A stretch of 41,392 nucleotides of DNA, taken from NCBI GenBank assembly GCA_927910885.1, contig CAKMOD010000030.1, positions 1 to 41,392 of the forward strand, given 5' to 3'. The translations under genes and the position numbers were made by a program. The notes under the pieces were generated by a model. The model did not search any database and was not told where the DNA came from. It was given only the letters and a program-made list of their open reading frames with translations. The stretch is from an uncultured Prevotella sp. Its GTDB lineage: Bacteria > Bacteroidota > Bacteroidia > Bacteroidales > Bacteroidaceae. Positions 25,388 through 34,726 of this stretch are shown piece after piece (position 1 is the stretch's first letter; every line of letters begins with the position of its first letter).

Positions 25388-26659
25388 ATGTTATACTATA
25401 TCTTCCGTTGGCTTGACCAGTTCGGTATCAGTGGTTCCCACCTCTGGGGCTACATCAGTTTCCGTTCGATCTTGGCAATGATATTAGCATTGATTATCTC
25501 TGCATGGTTCGGAGAACGATTCATTAAGTATCTCAAAAAAAAACAGATTACAGAGGTTCAGCGTGATGCAGAGATTGACCCATTTGGTGTCAACAAGATT
25601 GGTGTACCATCAATGGGTGGTATCATCATTATTGTTGCCCTCTTGATTCCAGTTGTCTTGTTAGGTAGATTACGTAACATTTATCTTCTGCTGATGATTG
25701 TCACAACCATTTGGTTGGGCTTCCTCGGTGGAATGGATGATTTCATTAAGATATTCAAGCACGACAAAGAAGGACTGAAAGGTAAATATAAGATTATCGG
25801 ACAGATAACCATCGGACTTATCGTTGGTTTAGTACTTTGGGCTTCGCCTGACGTTAAAGCCAATATGAACCTTGAGGTAGCAAATCAGAACGGTAAAGAA
25901 ATCGTCATAAAACATGAGGCAAAAGCCGAAAAGACGTTGAAAACAACCATTCCATTTGTCAAGCTACATAATCTGGATTATTCTGAGATTATGGGCTTTT
26001 TAGGCGAATACAAGAATGCAGGTGGTTGGATTCTATTTGTCCTTATGACCATCTTCGTTGTGACAGCCGTCTCTAATGGTGCAAACCTAAATGACGGAAT
26101 GGACGGAATGTGTGCCGGAAACTCCGCCGTCATAGGTGTCGTCTTAGGAATATTAGCTTACGTAAGTAGTCATATACAATACGCAGCCTACCTAAACATT
26201 ATGTACATACCTGGCTCGGAAGAGTTAGTTGTATTCTTCATGGCATTCATTGGAGCACTGATAGGCTTCCTTTGGTACAACGCTTATCCCGCACAGGTGT
26301 TCATGGGTGACACGGGAAGTCTCACCATCGGCGGTATCATTGCAGTAGGTGCTATCATCATTCACAAGGAGTTGATGCTCCCTATCCTTTGTGGAGTATT
26401 CTTTGTTGAAAGCTTAAGTGTTATCGTACAAGTATGGTACTATAAATTAGGTAAACGTAAAGGTGTTAAACAGCGTATCTTTAAGCGTACACCAATTCAT
26501 GACAACTTCCGCACACAAGACAGTCAGCTTGACCCTGAGTGTAAGTACCTCTTGAAGAAACCACATGGTGCAGTACACGAGAGTAAGATTACTTTACGAT
26601 TCATCATCGTGACTATCATCCTCGCTGCAATGACTATCATCACACTTAAGATAAGATAA
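25388..26659 (+). CDS. mraY: MraY, phospho-MurNAc-pentapeptide translocase
   Basis: Integral-membrane transferase making lipid I from UDP-MurNAc-pentapeptide and undecaprenyl phosphate. It has 423 residues with about ten membrane helices. The active-site aspartates are in GGMDDFIKIF (Asp117-Asp118) and NLNDGMDGM (about 235-243), with FMGDTGSL further on (about 306-313). Compared with E. coli (360 residues) it has an insertion at about 155-205 containing a charged, Lys-rich periplasmic or loop segment, as in other Bacteroidota MraY. It is followed by a 178-base spacer holding dispersed repeats. Confidence 0.95.
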   Translation: MLYYIFRWLDQFGISGSHLWGYISFRSILAMILALIISAWFGERFIKYLKKKQITEVQRDAEIDPFGVNKIGVPSMGGIIIIVALLIPVVLLGRLRNIYLLLMIVTTIWLGFLGGMDDFIKIFKHDKEGLKGKYKIIGQITIGLIVGLVLWASPDVKANMNLEVANQNGKEIVIKHEAKAEKTLKTTIPFVKLHNLDYSEIMGFLGEYKNAGGWILFVLMTIFVVTAVSNGANLNDGMDGMCAGNSAVIGVVLGILAYVSSHIQYAAYLNIMYIPGSEELVVFFMAFIGALIGFLWYNAYPAQVFMGDTGSLTIGGIIAVGAIIIHKELMLPILCGVFFVESLSVIVQVWYYKLGKRKGVKQRIFKRTPIHDNFRTQDSQLDPECKYLLKKPHGAVHESKITLRFIIVTIILAAMTIITLKIR

Positions 26660-26733
26660 GCACGAGGCGTGCGGAGCGTTAGCACGATATGTGCGGGGTG
26701 TTCGCACAATTGGTGCTCATACAAAACACCACA
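26660..26733. repeat. Dispersed GTGCGGAG repeats between mraY and murD (locus C)
   Basis: Two or three imperfect copies (ggcgtgcggagcgttagcac, gatatgtgcggggtgttcgc, acaattggtgctc) of the family also at 4331, 14278 and 36213. They lie inside the dcw operon, in its longest spacer, and can fold into small hairpins in the mRNA. Confidence 0.55.
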
Positions 26734-26837
26734 CAGCTGAGTACTACCAGAAAGACGGGTAACCGTTTACTCGAAGAGAGGTAAGCAGCCAGCAAACAAA
26801 AACATTACATAAGCAAGAGTAAGGAAAGGAAAGATAT

Positions 26838-28169
26838 ATGAAAAGAATAGTAATACTTGGTGCCGGTGAGAGTGGTGCCGGTGCAGCAGTACTGGCAAAG
26901 AAAGAAGGCTTCGACGTCTTTGTTTCTGACATGTCAGCCATTAAGGACAAGTATAAGAAGATGCTCGATGAACGTGGTATCGAATGGGAAGAGGGTAAGC
27001 ATACAGAGGAGAAGATTCTCAATGCTGATGAAATCATCAAGAGCCCTGGTATTCCTAACGAAGCACCAATGGTTCAGAAACTTATTGCACAAGGAACACA
27101 TATCATCAGCGAAATTGAGTTTGCTGGTCGATATACTAATTCCAAGATGATTTGTATCACTGGTAGTAATGGAAAGACTACTACTACAAGCCTCATCTAT
27201 CACATTTTCAAAAATGCTGGTTACGATGCTGGTTTAGCAGGTAACATTGGTAACAGCCTTGCCCTACAAGTTGCAGAAGACCCACATGAGTATTATATCA
27301 TTGAGTTGAGCAGCTTCCAGTTGGACAATATGTATGACTTCCGTGCAAACATTGCCATCCTTCTCAACATCACTCCAGACCACTTGGATCGCTATGATTT
27401 CAAGTTTGAGAACTACGCAGACTCTAAGATGCGTATCATTCAGAACCAAACAAAGGAGGATAGTTTCATCTACTGGAACGACGACCCTGTCATCAAGAAA
27501 GAGCTTGAGAAGTTTGATGTACACGCTGTATGCTATCCTTTCTCTGAATTAAAGGAGAATGGCAGTATTGGTTACATTGAAGAAGGACAATATACGATTG
27601 AACAGCCTGAGCCATTCAACATGGAGCAGGAAGACCTTTCGCTTACTGGACGTCACAACATTTATAACTCTCTGGCTGCAGGTATTGCTTCTGATATCAG
27701 CGGTATTAAGAAAGAAAACATCCGCAAGAGCCTCAGCGACTTCCCAGGTGTTGAGCATAGATTGGAAAAGGTATGCAAGGTTGCTGGTGTACAATACATC
27801 AACGACTCAAAAGCTACCAATGTTGACGCTTGCTGGTATGCACTTGAAAGTATGCGTACACCAACTATCTTGATTATTGGTGGAAAGGATAAGGGAAATG
27901 ATTACAGCAGTATCAAGGACTTAGTAAAGCAGAAGTGTGCTGGTATTGTTTATCTCGGTGCTGACAACAAGAAACTTCATGACAACTTCGACGACCTTGG
28001 TATCCCTGTTCGCGACACCCACTCTATGAAGGATTGTGTTACTGCTTGTGCAGAGTTAGCGAAGCCTGGTGATACAGTTCTCCTAAGCCCATGCTGTGCA
28101 AGCTTCGACCTATTCAAGAATATGGAGGACCGAGGTGAACAGTTCAAGAGCTATGTAAGAGCGTTGTAG
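26838..28169 (+). CDS. murD: MurD, UDP-MurNAc-L-Ala:D-Glu ligase
   Basis: Adds D-glutamate to UDP-MurNAc-L-alanine in the cytoplasm. It has 443 residues. The Rossmann-like N-terminus starts RIVILGAGESGAGAA. The P-loop is ITGSNGKTTTTS (Lys113), followed by the family motif NITPDHLDRY (about 177-186). GGKDKGNDY (about 350-358) and SPCCASFDLFKNMEDRGEQF (about 414-433) mark the C-terminal domain. The gene is preceded by the repeat-bearing spacer and followed by a tandem repeat before ftsW. Confidence 0.95.
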   Translation: MKRIVILGAGESGAGAAVLAKKEGFDVFVSDMSAIKDKYKKMLDERGIEWEEGKHTEEKILNADEIIKSPGIPNEAPMVQKLIAQGTHIISEIEFAGRYTNSKMICITGSNGKTTTTSLIYHIFKNAGYDAGLAGNIGNSLALQVAEDPHEYYIIELSSFQLDNMYDFRANIAILLNITPDHLDRYDFKFENYADSKMRIIQNQTKEDSFIYWNDDPVIKKELEKFDVHAVCYPFSELKENGSIGYIEEGQYTIEQPEPFNMEQEDLSLTGRHNIYNSLAAGIASDISGIKKENIRKSLSDFPGVEHRLEKVCKVAGVQYINDSKATNVDACWYALESMRTPTILIIGGKDKGNDYSSIKDLVKQKCAGIVYLGADNKKLHDNFDDLGIPVRDTHSMKDCVTACAELAKPGDTVLLSPCCASFDLFKNMEDRGEQFKSYVRAL

Positions 28170-28174
28170 GAAAA

Positions 28175-28227
28175 GGCTAATAAGGCTAATTGGGCTAATA
28201 AGACTAATTGGGCTTAGGCTAATAAGG
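28175..28227 (+). repeat. Tandem 18-bp GGCTAATAAG repeat between murD and ftsW
   Basis: The unit ggctaataaggctaattg is repeated about 2.5 to 3 times with small changes, ending ten bases before the ftsW start. It is low-complexity, non-coding, and lies in the ribosome-binding region of ftsW. Its copy number could vary between strains. Confidence 0.7.
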
Positions 28228-28237
28228 AACAAAAACA

Positions 28238-29524
28238 ATGAAGAATAAATCTCTCAGTAACATATTTAAAGGAGACAAGGTTATTTGGATGGTCTTCTTC
28301 TTTCTATGTATCATCAGTATCATTGAGGTATATTCAGCCTCAAGTTCACTGTCGTACAAAGGAGGAAACTACTGGAGCCCTATCATCTACCATTGCAGCA
28401 TCCTCCTTGTAGGAGTTGCTTTGATGGTGGTTGTATTAAATATCAAATGTCGCTACTTCAAACTCATAACCCCTATCGTACTGGGCATGTCCATACTATT
28501 GCTGGCATGGGTACTTGCAGCAGGACAAAGTACGAATGGAGCAAGTCGCTGGATTAGCTTTGCTGGTATTCAGTTCCAACCATCCGAATTGGCTAAAGGT
28601 GCGTTGGTGTTAGCTATTGCTCAGATACTTAGCGCAATGCAGACCGAACATGGAGCAGACCGAAAAGCCTTTAAATATATCATGTGGCTATCTGGTGGTA
28701 TTATTCTCCTGATTCTCGGAGAGAACCTATCCACTGCGATGCTCATTGGCTTGACCGTAATCCTGATGATGTTTGTGGGAAGAGTTCCCCTCAAACAGTT
28801 AGGACGCTTAATAGGTTTCATTGCTTTGTCTGGTATTTTCATGATATCAATGGTCATGCTGGTAGGTGATGACAAGAAAGCTGACGAAGAGGTTTCTGCC
28901 AAACAGAACCTTACAGAACAAACTGTTGCTGTAAAGCAGGATGAGTCACCAGGGTTCTTCAGTAAAACGCTTCACCGTGCTGACACGTGGAAGGCACGTA
29001 TTAAGAAGTTCTTTAACAGTGAATACGTTGCTCCAAAAGACTATGACTTAGATAAAGATGCACAGGTGGCACATGCTAATATTGCCATCGCTTCATCCGA
29101 CGTTGTTGGTAAAGGACCGGGAAACTCCAACGAACGAGACTTCCTTTCGCAAGCCTTCTCCGACTTTATCTATGCCATTATCATTGAAGAGATGGGCATT
29201 GGTGGAGCTATATTTGTGGCATTCCTTTATATTATCCTTCTTTTCAGAACGGGCATTATAGCTAACAGATGCGAAAACTCTTTCCCTGCTTTTCTTGCTA
29301 TGGGTATCGCCTTCCTCTTAGTTACACAGGCGTTATTCAATATGTTAGTCGCTGTTGGATTAGCTCCAGTAACTGGACAACCACTTCCACTTATCAGTAA
29401 GGGTGGCACCTCAACTATCATTAATTGCGTCTATATTGGCGTAATACTTAGCGTGAGCCGTTCAGCAAAGAAAAAGAAAGAAGATAAGATACCTTCTGAG
29501 AAACTTTCACACGTAACAGCCTAA
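28238..29524 (+). CDS. ftsW: FtsW, SEDS-type glycan polymerase of the divisome
   Basis: Polymerises septal glycan from lipid II together with its partner FtsI. It has 428 residues with about ten membrane helices. SEDS motifs include GASRWI (about 98-103), QPSELAKGA (about 111-119), GPGNSNERDFLSQAFSDFIYA (about 294-314) and PLISKGGTS (about 385-393). An insertion of about 70 residues (about 213-280, rich in Lys, Asp and Glu) in the large extracytoplasmic loop before GKGPGNS is longer than in E. coli and is typical for this phylum. Confidence 0.95.
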   Translation: MKNKSLSNIFKGDKVIWMVFFFLCIISIIEVYSASSSLSYKGGNYWSPIIYHCSILLVGVALMVVVLNIKCRYFKLITPIVLGMSILLLAWVLAAGQSTNGASRWISFAGIQFQPSELAKGALVLAIAQILSAMQTEHGADRKAFKYIMWLSGGIILLILGENLSTAMLIGLTVILMMFVGRVPLKQLGRLIGFIALSGIFMISMVMLVGDDKKADEEVSAKQNLTEQTVAVKQDESPGFFSKTLHRADTWKARIKKFFNSEYVAPKDYDLDKDAQVAHANIAIASSDVVGKGPGNSNERDFLSQAFSDFIYAIIIEEMGIGGAIFVAFLYIILLFRTGIIANRCENSFPAFLAMGIAFLLVTQALFNMLVAVGLAPVTGQPLPLISKGGTSTIINCVYIGVILSVSRSAKKKKEDKIPSEKLSHVTA

Positions 29525-29557
29525 TTTACAGAGAAGACTAAAAAGGAAGCTGAAAGT

Positions 29558-29589
29558 TGAAAGAAGACAAAAAAAAATGATTACCTTTG
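29558..29589 (+). promoter_or_regulatory. Probable internal promoter before murG
   Basis: A TTG (29558-29560), a 21-base spacer and TACCTTTG (29582-29589) fit the Bacteroidota consensus. It lies 16 bases before the first murG ATG (29605), so transcription would start at or very near that codon and favour the second ATG at 29611. Confidence 0.45.
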
Positions 29590-29604
29590 TAGGTTATAAA
29601 GAAG

Positions 29605-30717
29605 ATGCAAATGGACGAGGAATTAAGAATTATCATCAGCGGTGGCGGCACGGGAGGACATATCTTCCCTGCAGTATCAATTGCTAATGCTATCAAGGCG
29701 AAGCACCCAGAAGCAAAGATTCTCTTTGTGGGTGCTGATGGACGTATGGAGATGCAACGTGTTCCTACTGCTGGTTATGAGATAAAAGGTTTACCTATCA
29801 AAGGTTTCGACCGTGCTAATAAGCTAAAGAACTTTGAAGTACTTTGCAAACTTTGGAAGAGTCTTCGTATGGCTCGCCAAATTATAAAAGACTTCAAACC
29901 ACAGGTTGCTGTGGGTGTTGGTGGTTATGCCAGCGGTGCAACACTCTATGAGTGCGCAAAGATGGGAATCCCATGCCTTATCCAAGAGCAGAATTCTTAT
30001 GCAGGAGTTACCAACAAACTATTGTCAAAGCGTGTGAAGAAGATTTGCGTTGCTTACGAAGGTATGGAGCGTTTCTTCCCTGCTGATAAGATTATCATGA
30101 CGGGTAACCCTGTTCGTCAGAACGTACTCTCTACTCCACTCTCTATCGAAGAGTCACGTGAGAGCTTCGGTCTTGCCCCTAATAAGAAAACGATCCTCCT
30201 CGTTGGTGGTAGCCTTGGAGCAAGAACTATCAATCGTTCAGTCATTGAACACCTTGACCTCATTGAGCAATCTGATGTTCAATTCATCTGGCAAACGGGT
30301 AAGTTCTATCATCAACAAATTTTGGATTCGATGAAGGGTAAGGAACTTCCGAACTTGAAGATAATGGACTTTATCAGCGATATGGGTGCTGCATATAAGG
30401 CTGCCGACCTTGTTATCAGTCGTGCTGGTGCAAGTTCTATCAGTGAATTCCAGCTTATCGGAAAGCCTGTTATCTTGGTTCCAAGTCCAAACGTGGCAGA
30501 AGATCATCAGACAAAGAATGCGATGGCATTGGTCAATAAAGATGCTGCGCTCTGCGTAAAGGATGTTGAAGCACCTGACACTTTGATAAAACTTGCACTC
30601 GATACAATTACGAATGACGAGAAGTTGGCAAGTCTTAGTGAGAATGTTAAGAAGATGGGATTGAAGAACTCTGCAGAGATTATTGCTGACGAGGTTATCA
30701 AACTCATAAAGGGATAA
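29605..30717 (+). CDS. murG: MurG, lipid II-forming GlcNAc transferase
   Basis: Transfers GlcNAc from UDP-GlcNAc to lipid I on the inner membrane face. It has 370 residues with a GT-B fold. The N-terminal glycine-rich motif is ISGGGTGGHIFPA (about 10-22), then GVGGYASG (about 108-115), with the second glycine-rich block LLVGGSLGARTIN (about 199-211) and the acceptor-domain signature SRAGASSISEF (about 272-282). Two ATGs (29605, 29611) are possible; the second fits the internal promoter better. Preceding spacer is 80 bases. Confidence 0.95.
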   Translation: MQMDEELRIIISGGGTGGHIFPAVSIANAIKAKHPEAKILFVGADGRMEMQRVPTAGYEIKGLPIKGFDRANKLKNFEVLCKLWKSLRMARQIIKDFKPQVAVGVGGYASGATLYECAKMGIPCLIQEQNSYAGVTNKLLSKRVKKICVAYEGMERFFPADKIIMTGNPVRQNVLSTPLSIEESRESFGLAPNKKTILLVGGSLGARTINRSVIEHLDLIEQSDVQFIWQTGKFYHQQILDSMKGKELPNLKIMDFISDMGAAYKAADLVISRAGASSISEFQLIGKPVILVPSPNVAEDHQTKNAMALVNKDAALCVKDVEAPDTLIKLALDTITNDEKLASLSENVKKMGLKNSAEIIADEVIKLIKG

Positions 30718-30754
30718 AACAAACTTCCAACAGATAGGATTGAAAGAAACTATC

Positions 30755-30771
30755 GTAGAACGCTGTTCTAC
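30755..30771 (+). other. Small hairpin between murG and murC
   Basis: A perfect seven-base-pair stem, gtagaac-gct-gttctac, 36 bases before murC. It has no T-run; probably an mRNA-processing or stability structure, if it acts at all. Confidence 0.4.
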
Positions 30772-30806
30772 TCCCAAATAAAAGAAAGAAAAAGAATATA
30801 TAACAC

Positions 30807-32183
30807 ATGGAACTCAAAGATATTAAATCAGTTTACTTCGTAGGTGCAGGTGGCATCGGTATGAGTGCTATTGCTCGTTATTTCCTTCATAAAGGATTGA
30901 TAGTAGCAGGTTATGACAAAACTCCATCCGAACTTACCCACACTTTGGAGAAAGAAGGAATGGATATTCACTATGAGGAGAATGTTCAACTCATCCCTGC
31001 AGCGTGCAAAGAACCAGCATCAACGTTGGTAATCTACACTCCTGCCATCCCTTCTAACCATGCTGAGCTGGTTTACTTCCGCGAAAATGGCTTTGAGATT
31101 CAGAAACGTGCACAGGTTCTCGGCACACTCACCCGCACACATAAGGGTCTTTGCTTTGCTGGAACACATGGAAAAACAACGACTTCCAGCATGTGTGCAC
31201 ACCTTATGCACCAAAGTCATCTGGACTGTAATGCCTTCCTTGGTGGTATTTCCAAGAACTATGGCACTAATTATATCCTCTCTGACCACAGCGACTTTGT
31301 TGTGATTGAGGCAGACGAGTTCGACCGTTCTTTCCATTGGTTGCATCCTTGGATGAGCGTTATCACCTCAACAGACCCTGATCATTTGGATATCTATGGT
31401 ACAGAAGAGGCTTACCTTGAGAGCTTCCGTCACTATACAGAACTCATTCAAAAGGGAGGTGCACTCATTATCCGCAAAGGATTAGAGATGAAACCAAACG
31501 TACAAGAAGGTGTTAGAATCTATGAATACAGCCGTGATGAAGGTGACTTCCACGCTGAGAATATACGAATTGAAAACGGAACTATCACTTTCGACTTCAT
31601 TTCTCCTATCGAGAACATTAAGGATGTAGAACTTGGACAACCAATTCCTATCAATATCGAAAATGGTATCTCAGCAATGGCAATGGCTCAACTCAATGGT
31701 TGTACAGCAGAAGAACTGCGCAATGGAATGAAGACATACGGTGGCGTTGACCGTCGTTTCGACTTCAAGATAAAGAACGACCGCCATGTATTCCTCTCTG
31801 ACTATGCGCATCATCCAAAGGAGATTCTGCAGAGTGCAAAGAGTCTTAAGGAGCTCTACGCTGACAAGAAGGTTACTGCAATCTTCCAGCCACACCTCTA
31901 CACACGAACACGTGACTTCTATAAGGAGTTTGCAGAGGCACTTAGCCATTTTGATGAAGTGGTGTTGACAGAGATTTATCCTGCTCGCGAAGAGCCAATC
32001 CCAGGTGTAACAAGCGAACTCATCTATGATAACCTCAGTCCTAATGTTAAGAAACAGATGATTCAGAAGGACGATGTTCTCAACTTTGTAAAGTCAAGAG
32101 ACTTTGATGTTCTGGTTGTATTAGGTGCTGGTAATCTTGACAATTATGTCCCAGAGATTGCAAAGATACTCAACGAGAAGTAA
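30807..32183 (+). CDS. murC: MurC, UDP-MurNAc:L-Ala ligase
   Basis: Adds L-alanine to UDP-MurNAc, the first peptide step. It has 458 residues. The N-terminus has FVGAGGIGMSAIARY (about 10-24). The P-loop is GTHGKTTTS (Lys123), followed by EADEFDRSF (about 167-175), TDPDHLDIYG (about 188-197) and DYAHHPKE (about 331-338). FQPHLYTRT (about 359-367) is the MurC-specific block. Length and motifs are complete. Confidence 0.95.
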   Translation: MELKDIKSVYFVGAGGIGMSAIARYFLHKGLIVAGYDKTPSELTHTLEKEGMDIHYEENVQLIPAACKEPASTLVIYTPAIPSNHAELVYFRENGFEIQKRAQVLGTLTRTHKGLCFAGTHGKTTTSSMCAHLMHQSHLDCNAFLGGISKNYGTNYILSDHSDFVVIEADEFDRSFHWLHPWMSVITSTDPDHLDIYGTEEAYLESFRHYTELIQKGGALIIRKGLEMKPNVQEGVRIYEYSRDEGDFHAENIRIENGTITFDFISPIENIKDVELGQPIPINIENGISAMAMAQLNGCTAEELRNGMKTYGGVDRRFDFKIKNDRHVFLSDYAHHPKEILQSAKSLKELYADKKVTAIFQPHLYTRTRDFYKEFAEALSHFDEVVLTEIYPAREEPIPGVTSELIYDNLSPNVKKQMIQKDDVLNFVKSRDFDVLVVLGAGNLDNYVPEIAKILNEK

Positions 32184-32225
32184 GAAGAAAGAAAGCAAAA
32201 ACTCTTAAAGTAAAAGAGAGAAGAT

Positions 32226-33164
32226 ATGCACATTAAGTGGAAAAAGATAATTATCACTGCGCTGGACGTTGTACTGGCTATTTATCTCATCATGGCTGTT
32301 ACCTCATGGAACAAACCTGATGAGAGCAAACAGCTATGTACCAAAGTGAATATCAACATATCTGACTCTAATAATGCTGGCTTTCTTACTGCTACTGAAA
32401 TCAAACAAATATTAGAGAAAGCCCACCTCTATCCCCTCAATAAGAAGGTATCTGATATCAATCCACGCAAGATTGAGGAAGCATTGAAAGTGGGACCTTT
32501 CATCAATACAGCCCAGTGTTACAAAACAAAAGATGGACATGTCAACATCCATATTACTCAACGTATGCCGATTATCCGTATCAAGAGTAACAATGGAGCT
32601 GATTACTATCTTGATGACAACGGAGGAATACTCCCGAACTCTAAGTACACGAGCGACTTAATCATTGCAACTGGCAATATAGACAACAACTTCGCACGCC
32701 TTTACATTGCTCCTCTTGCCAAGGCTATTAGCGCATCGCCGCTATGGCTAAACCAAATAGAGCAGATTAATGTCTTACCAGACAGAGGCATCGAGTTAGT
32801 ACCACGTGTCGGTAATCATATCATCTTCATGGGTTACTTGCCTAAAAACAATGGTCCATGGAAGCGCAAGCATGATATAAACATCTTCGTTAAAAAGAAG
32901 TTGTCACGCTTAGAGAAGTTCTATCGATATGGTCTTTCACAGGCTGGTTGGAACAAATACTCTTACATCGACATAGAATTCGACAACCAAATCATCTGTA
33001 AGAAACGTGATGAAAAGGCTGAAAAAGCAGAAGAAGACGCACTGCTTAAGAAGGCTAAGTCCGAACAGGTAGAAGACATACAACGTACAGAAGAGGAGGA
33101 AAGAGATAAAGCCCGTAAGGAAGTTAAACGGCAAGAAGATGCCTCAGCAGGACTTACGGAATAA
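32226..33164 (+). CDS. ftsQ: FtsQ/DivIB-type cell-division protein
   Basis: Bitopic divisome protein linking early and late division factors. It has 312 residues: a short cytoplasmic start (MHIKWKK), membrane helix at about 9-28, a POTRA-like beta/alpha domain (about 42-115, including KVGPFINTAQCYKTKDGHVNI), a beta domain, and a highly charged Lys/Glu-rich tail (about 260-312) not present in E. coli FtsQ. Identification rests on position between murC and ftsA as well as the domain order. Confidence 0.9.
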   Translation: MHIKWKKIIITALDVVLAIYLIMAVTSWNKPDESKQLCTKVNINISDSNNAGFLTATEIKQILEKAHLYPLNKKVSDINPRKIEEALKVGPFINTAQCYKTKDGHVNIHITQRMPIIRIKSNNGADYYLDDNGGILPNSKYTSDLIIATGNIDNNFARLYIAPLAKAISASPLWLNQIEQINVLPDRGIELVPRVGNHIIFMGYLPKNNGPWKRKHDINIFVKKKLSRLEKFYRYGLSQAGWNKYSYIDIEFDNQIICKKRDEKAEKAEEDALLKKAKSEQVEDIQRTEEEERDKARKEVKRQEDASAGLTE

Positions 33165-33220
33165 AAAAAACAGCTATCAATTTAGAGAATATAAAATAAG
33201 GAACATAATACTTAACGAAT

Positions 33221-34672
33221 ATGGCAGAGTTCATAGTAGCCATTGAATTAGGCTCATCAAAGATTACGGGAATCGCTGGCAGAAAGAATCTTGACGGCAG
33301 TATCTCCGTGCTTGCCGTTGTAAAGGAAGACGCTACACAGTGTATTCGCAAGGGTGTCGTCTATAACATCGACAAGACCGGTCAGTGCCTCACTGGCATC
33401 ATCAACAAACTAAGAAAACAACTGAAGCGTGAGATATCTCAGGTCTATGTAGGCGTGGGAGGACAGTCTATACGAAGCGTACGCAACGTTATCGTAAAGG
33501 ATTTGCCTACTGATACCATCATTACCTCAGAGATGATCAATGAGTTAATGGATGCCAACCGCAATATGACTTATCCTGACCAGGAGATTCTCGATGCTGC
33601 CACACAGGAGTATAAGGTTGACAACCAATTCTCTCTTGACCCAGTAGGTATCAAGGCTACTCGTCTTGAGGGTAACTTCCTCAACATCCTATGGCGCAAG
33701 GCTTTCTATGATAACCTCAACAACTGCTTTGAAAAGTCTGGCATCTCTATTGCCGAGATGTATCTTGCACCTTTAGCTTTGGCTGACGCTGTATTGAGCG
33801 AAGCTGAAAAGCGTGGTGGTTGTGTATTGGTTGACTTCGGTGCTGACACAACAACAGTTTCTGTGTACTACAAGAACATTCTCCGTCACTTGGCAGTCAT
33901 TCCATTGGGTGGTAACAATATTACAAAGGACATTGCCAGCCTACAAATGGAAGAGAAGGATGCTGAGGCCATGAAGCTTAAGTATGGTTCTGCTTTCACT
34001 GAAAATAACGACATCGATAATACATTGAAGTACTCTATCGACTCAGAGCGTTCGGTAGAGAGCCGCAAATTCATTGAAATCGTTGAGGCACGTATTGGCG
34101 AAATCGTTGAGAATGTATGGTGTCAGGTACCATCTGACTATGCCGACAAACTGCTTGGCGGTATCATCCTCACTGGTGGTGGTATGAACTTAAAGAACAT
34201 CGAACGCTGTATTCGTAATACCACACATATCGACAAGATTCGCAAAGCAAACTTCGTTACACATACCATCGCTTCAAGTAATGCTGATATCACAGCTAAG
34301 AATGGTGACATGAACACAATTCTTGGACTGCTTGCCAAAGGCGATATGAACTGTGCTGGTGCTGAATATAACCCTGCACAGAACAACCTCTTCAACAACG
34401 ATGATGTTGCAGTAGCAACACCTATCGAACAGCCTTACACCCCATCGTCTACTGCAAGACAGGGACAAGGTATTGTTCCAACACCTGAGGAGAAGAAGAA
34501 AGCCGAAGCTGAGCGTCGCAAACGTGAAGAGGAAGAGCGCAAGCTGCGTGAGGAAGAGGAAGCAAGAGCGCGCGAACTCGAAGAGGAGAAGCGTCGCAAT
34601 AGCCTCTGGAATAAATTCTCACGTAAGGTGAAAGATTTCGGAAAAATCATTATGAGTGAGGATGAAGAGTAA
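33221..34672 (+). CDS. ftsA: FtsA, actin-like divisome anchor
   Basis: Actin-fold ATPase that tethers FtsZ to the membrane. It has 483 residues. The N-terminus (AIELGSSKITGIAGR, about 5-19) is the phosphate-1 motif; YVGVGGQSIRS (about 75-85) belongs to the 1C domain; LVDFGADTTTVSVY (about 203-216) is phosphate-2; ILTGGGMNLKN (about 316-326) is the adenosine motif. A charged Lys/Arg/Glu-rich stretch (about 425-460) precedes the C-terminal amphipathic segment LWNKFSRKVKDFGKIIM, the likely membrane-targeting sequence. Confidence 0.95.
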   Translation: MAEFIVAIELGSSKITGIAGRKNLDGSISVLAVVKEDATQCIRKGVVYNIDKTGQCLTGIINKLRKQLKREISQVYVGVGGQSIRSVRNVIVKDLPTDTIITSEMINELMDANRNMTYPDQEILDAATQEYKVDNQFSLDPVGIKATRLEGNFLNILWRKAFYDNLNNCFEKSGISIAEMYLAPLALADAVLSEAEKRGGCVLVDFGADTTTVSVYYKNILRHLAVIPLGGNNITKDIASLQMEEKDAEAMKLKYGSAFTENNDIDNTLKYSIDSERSVESRKFIEIVEARIGEIVENVWCQVPSDYADKLLGGIILTGGGMNLKNIERCIRNTTHIDKIRKANFVTHTIASSNADITAKNGDMNTILGLLAKGDMNCAGAEYNPAQNNLFNNDDVAVATPIEQPYTPSSTARQGQGIVPTPEEKKKAEAERRKREEEERKLREEEEARARELEEEKRRNSLWNKFSRKVKDFGKIIMSEDEE

Positions 34673-34726
34673 TCAACAGTCCACGCAAAAAGAACAATAG
34701 GAAATAAACATAGACAACATACTGTT

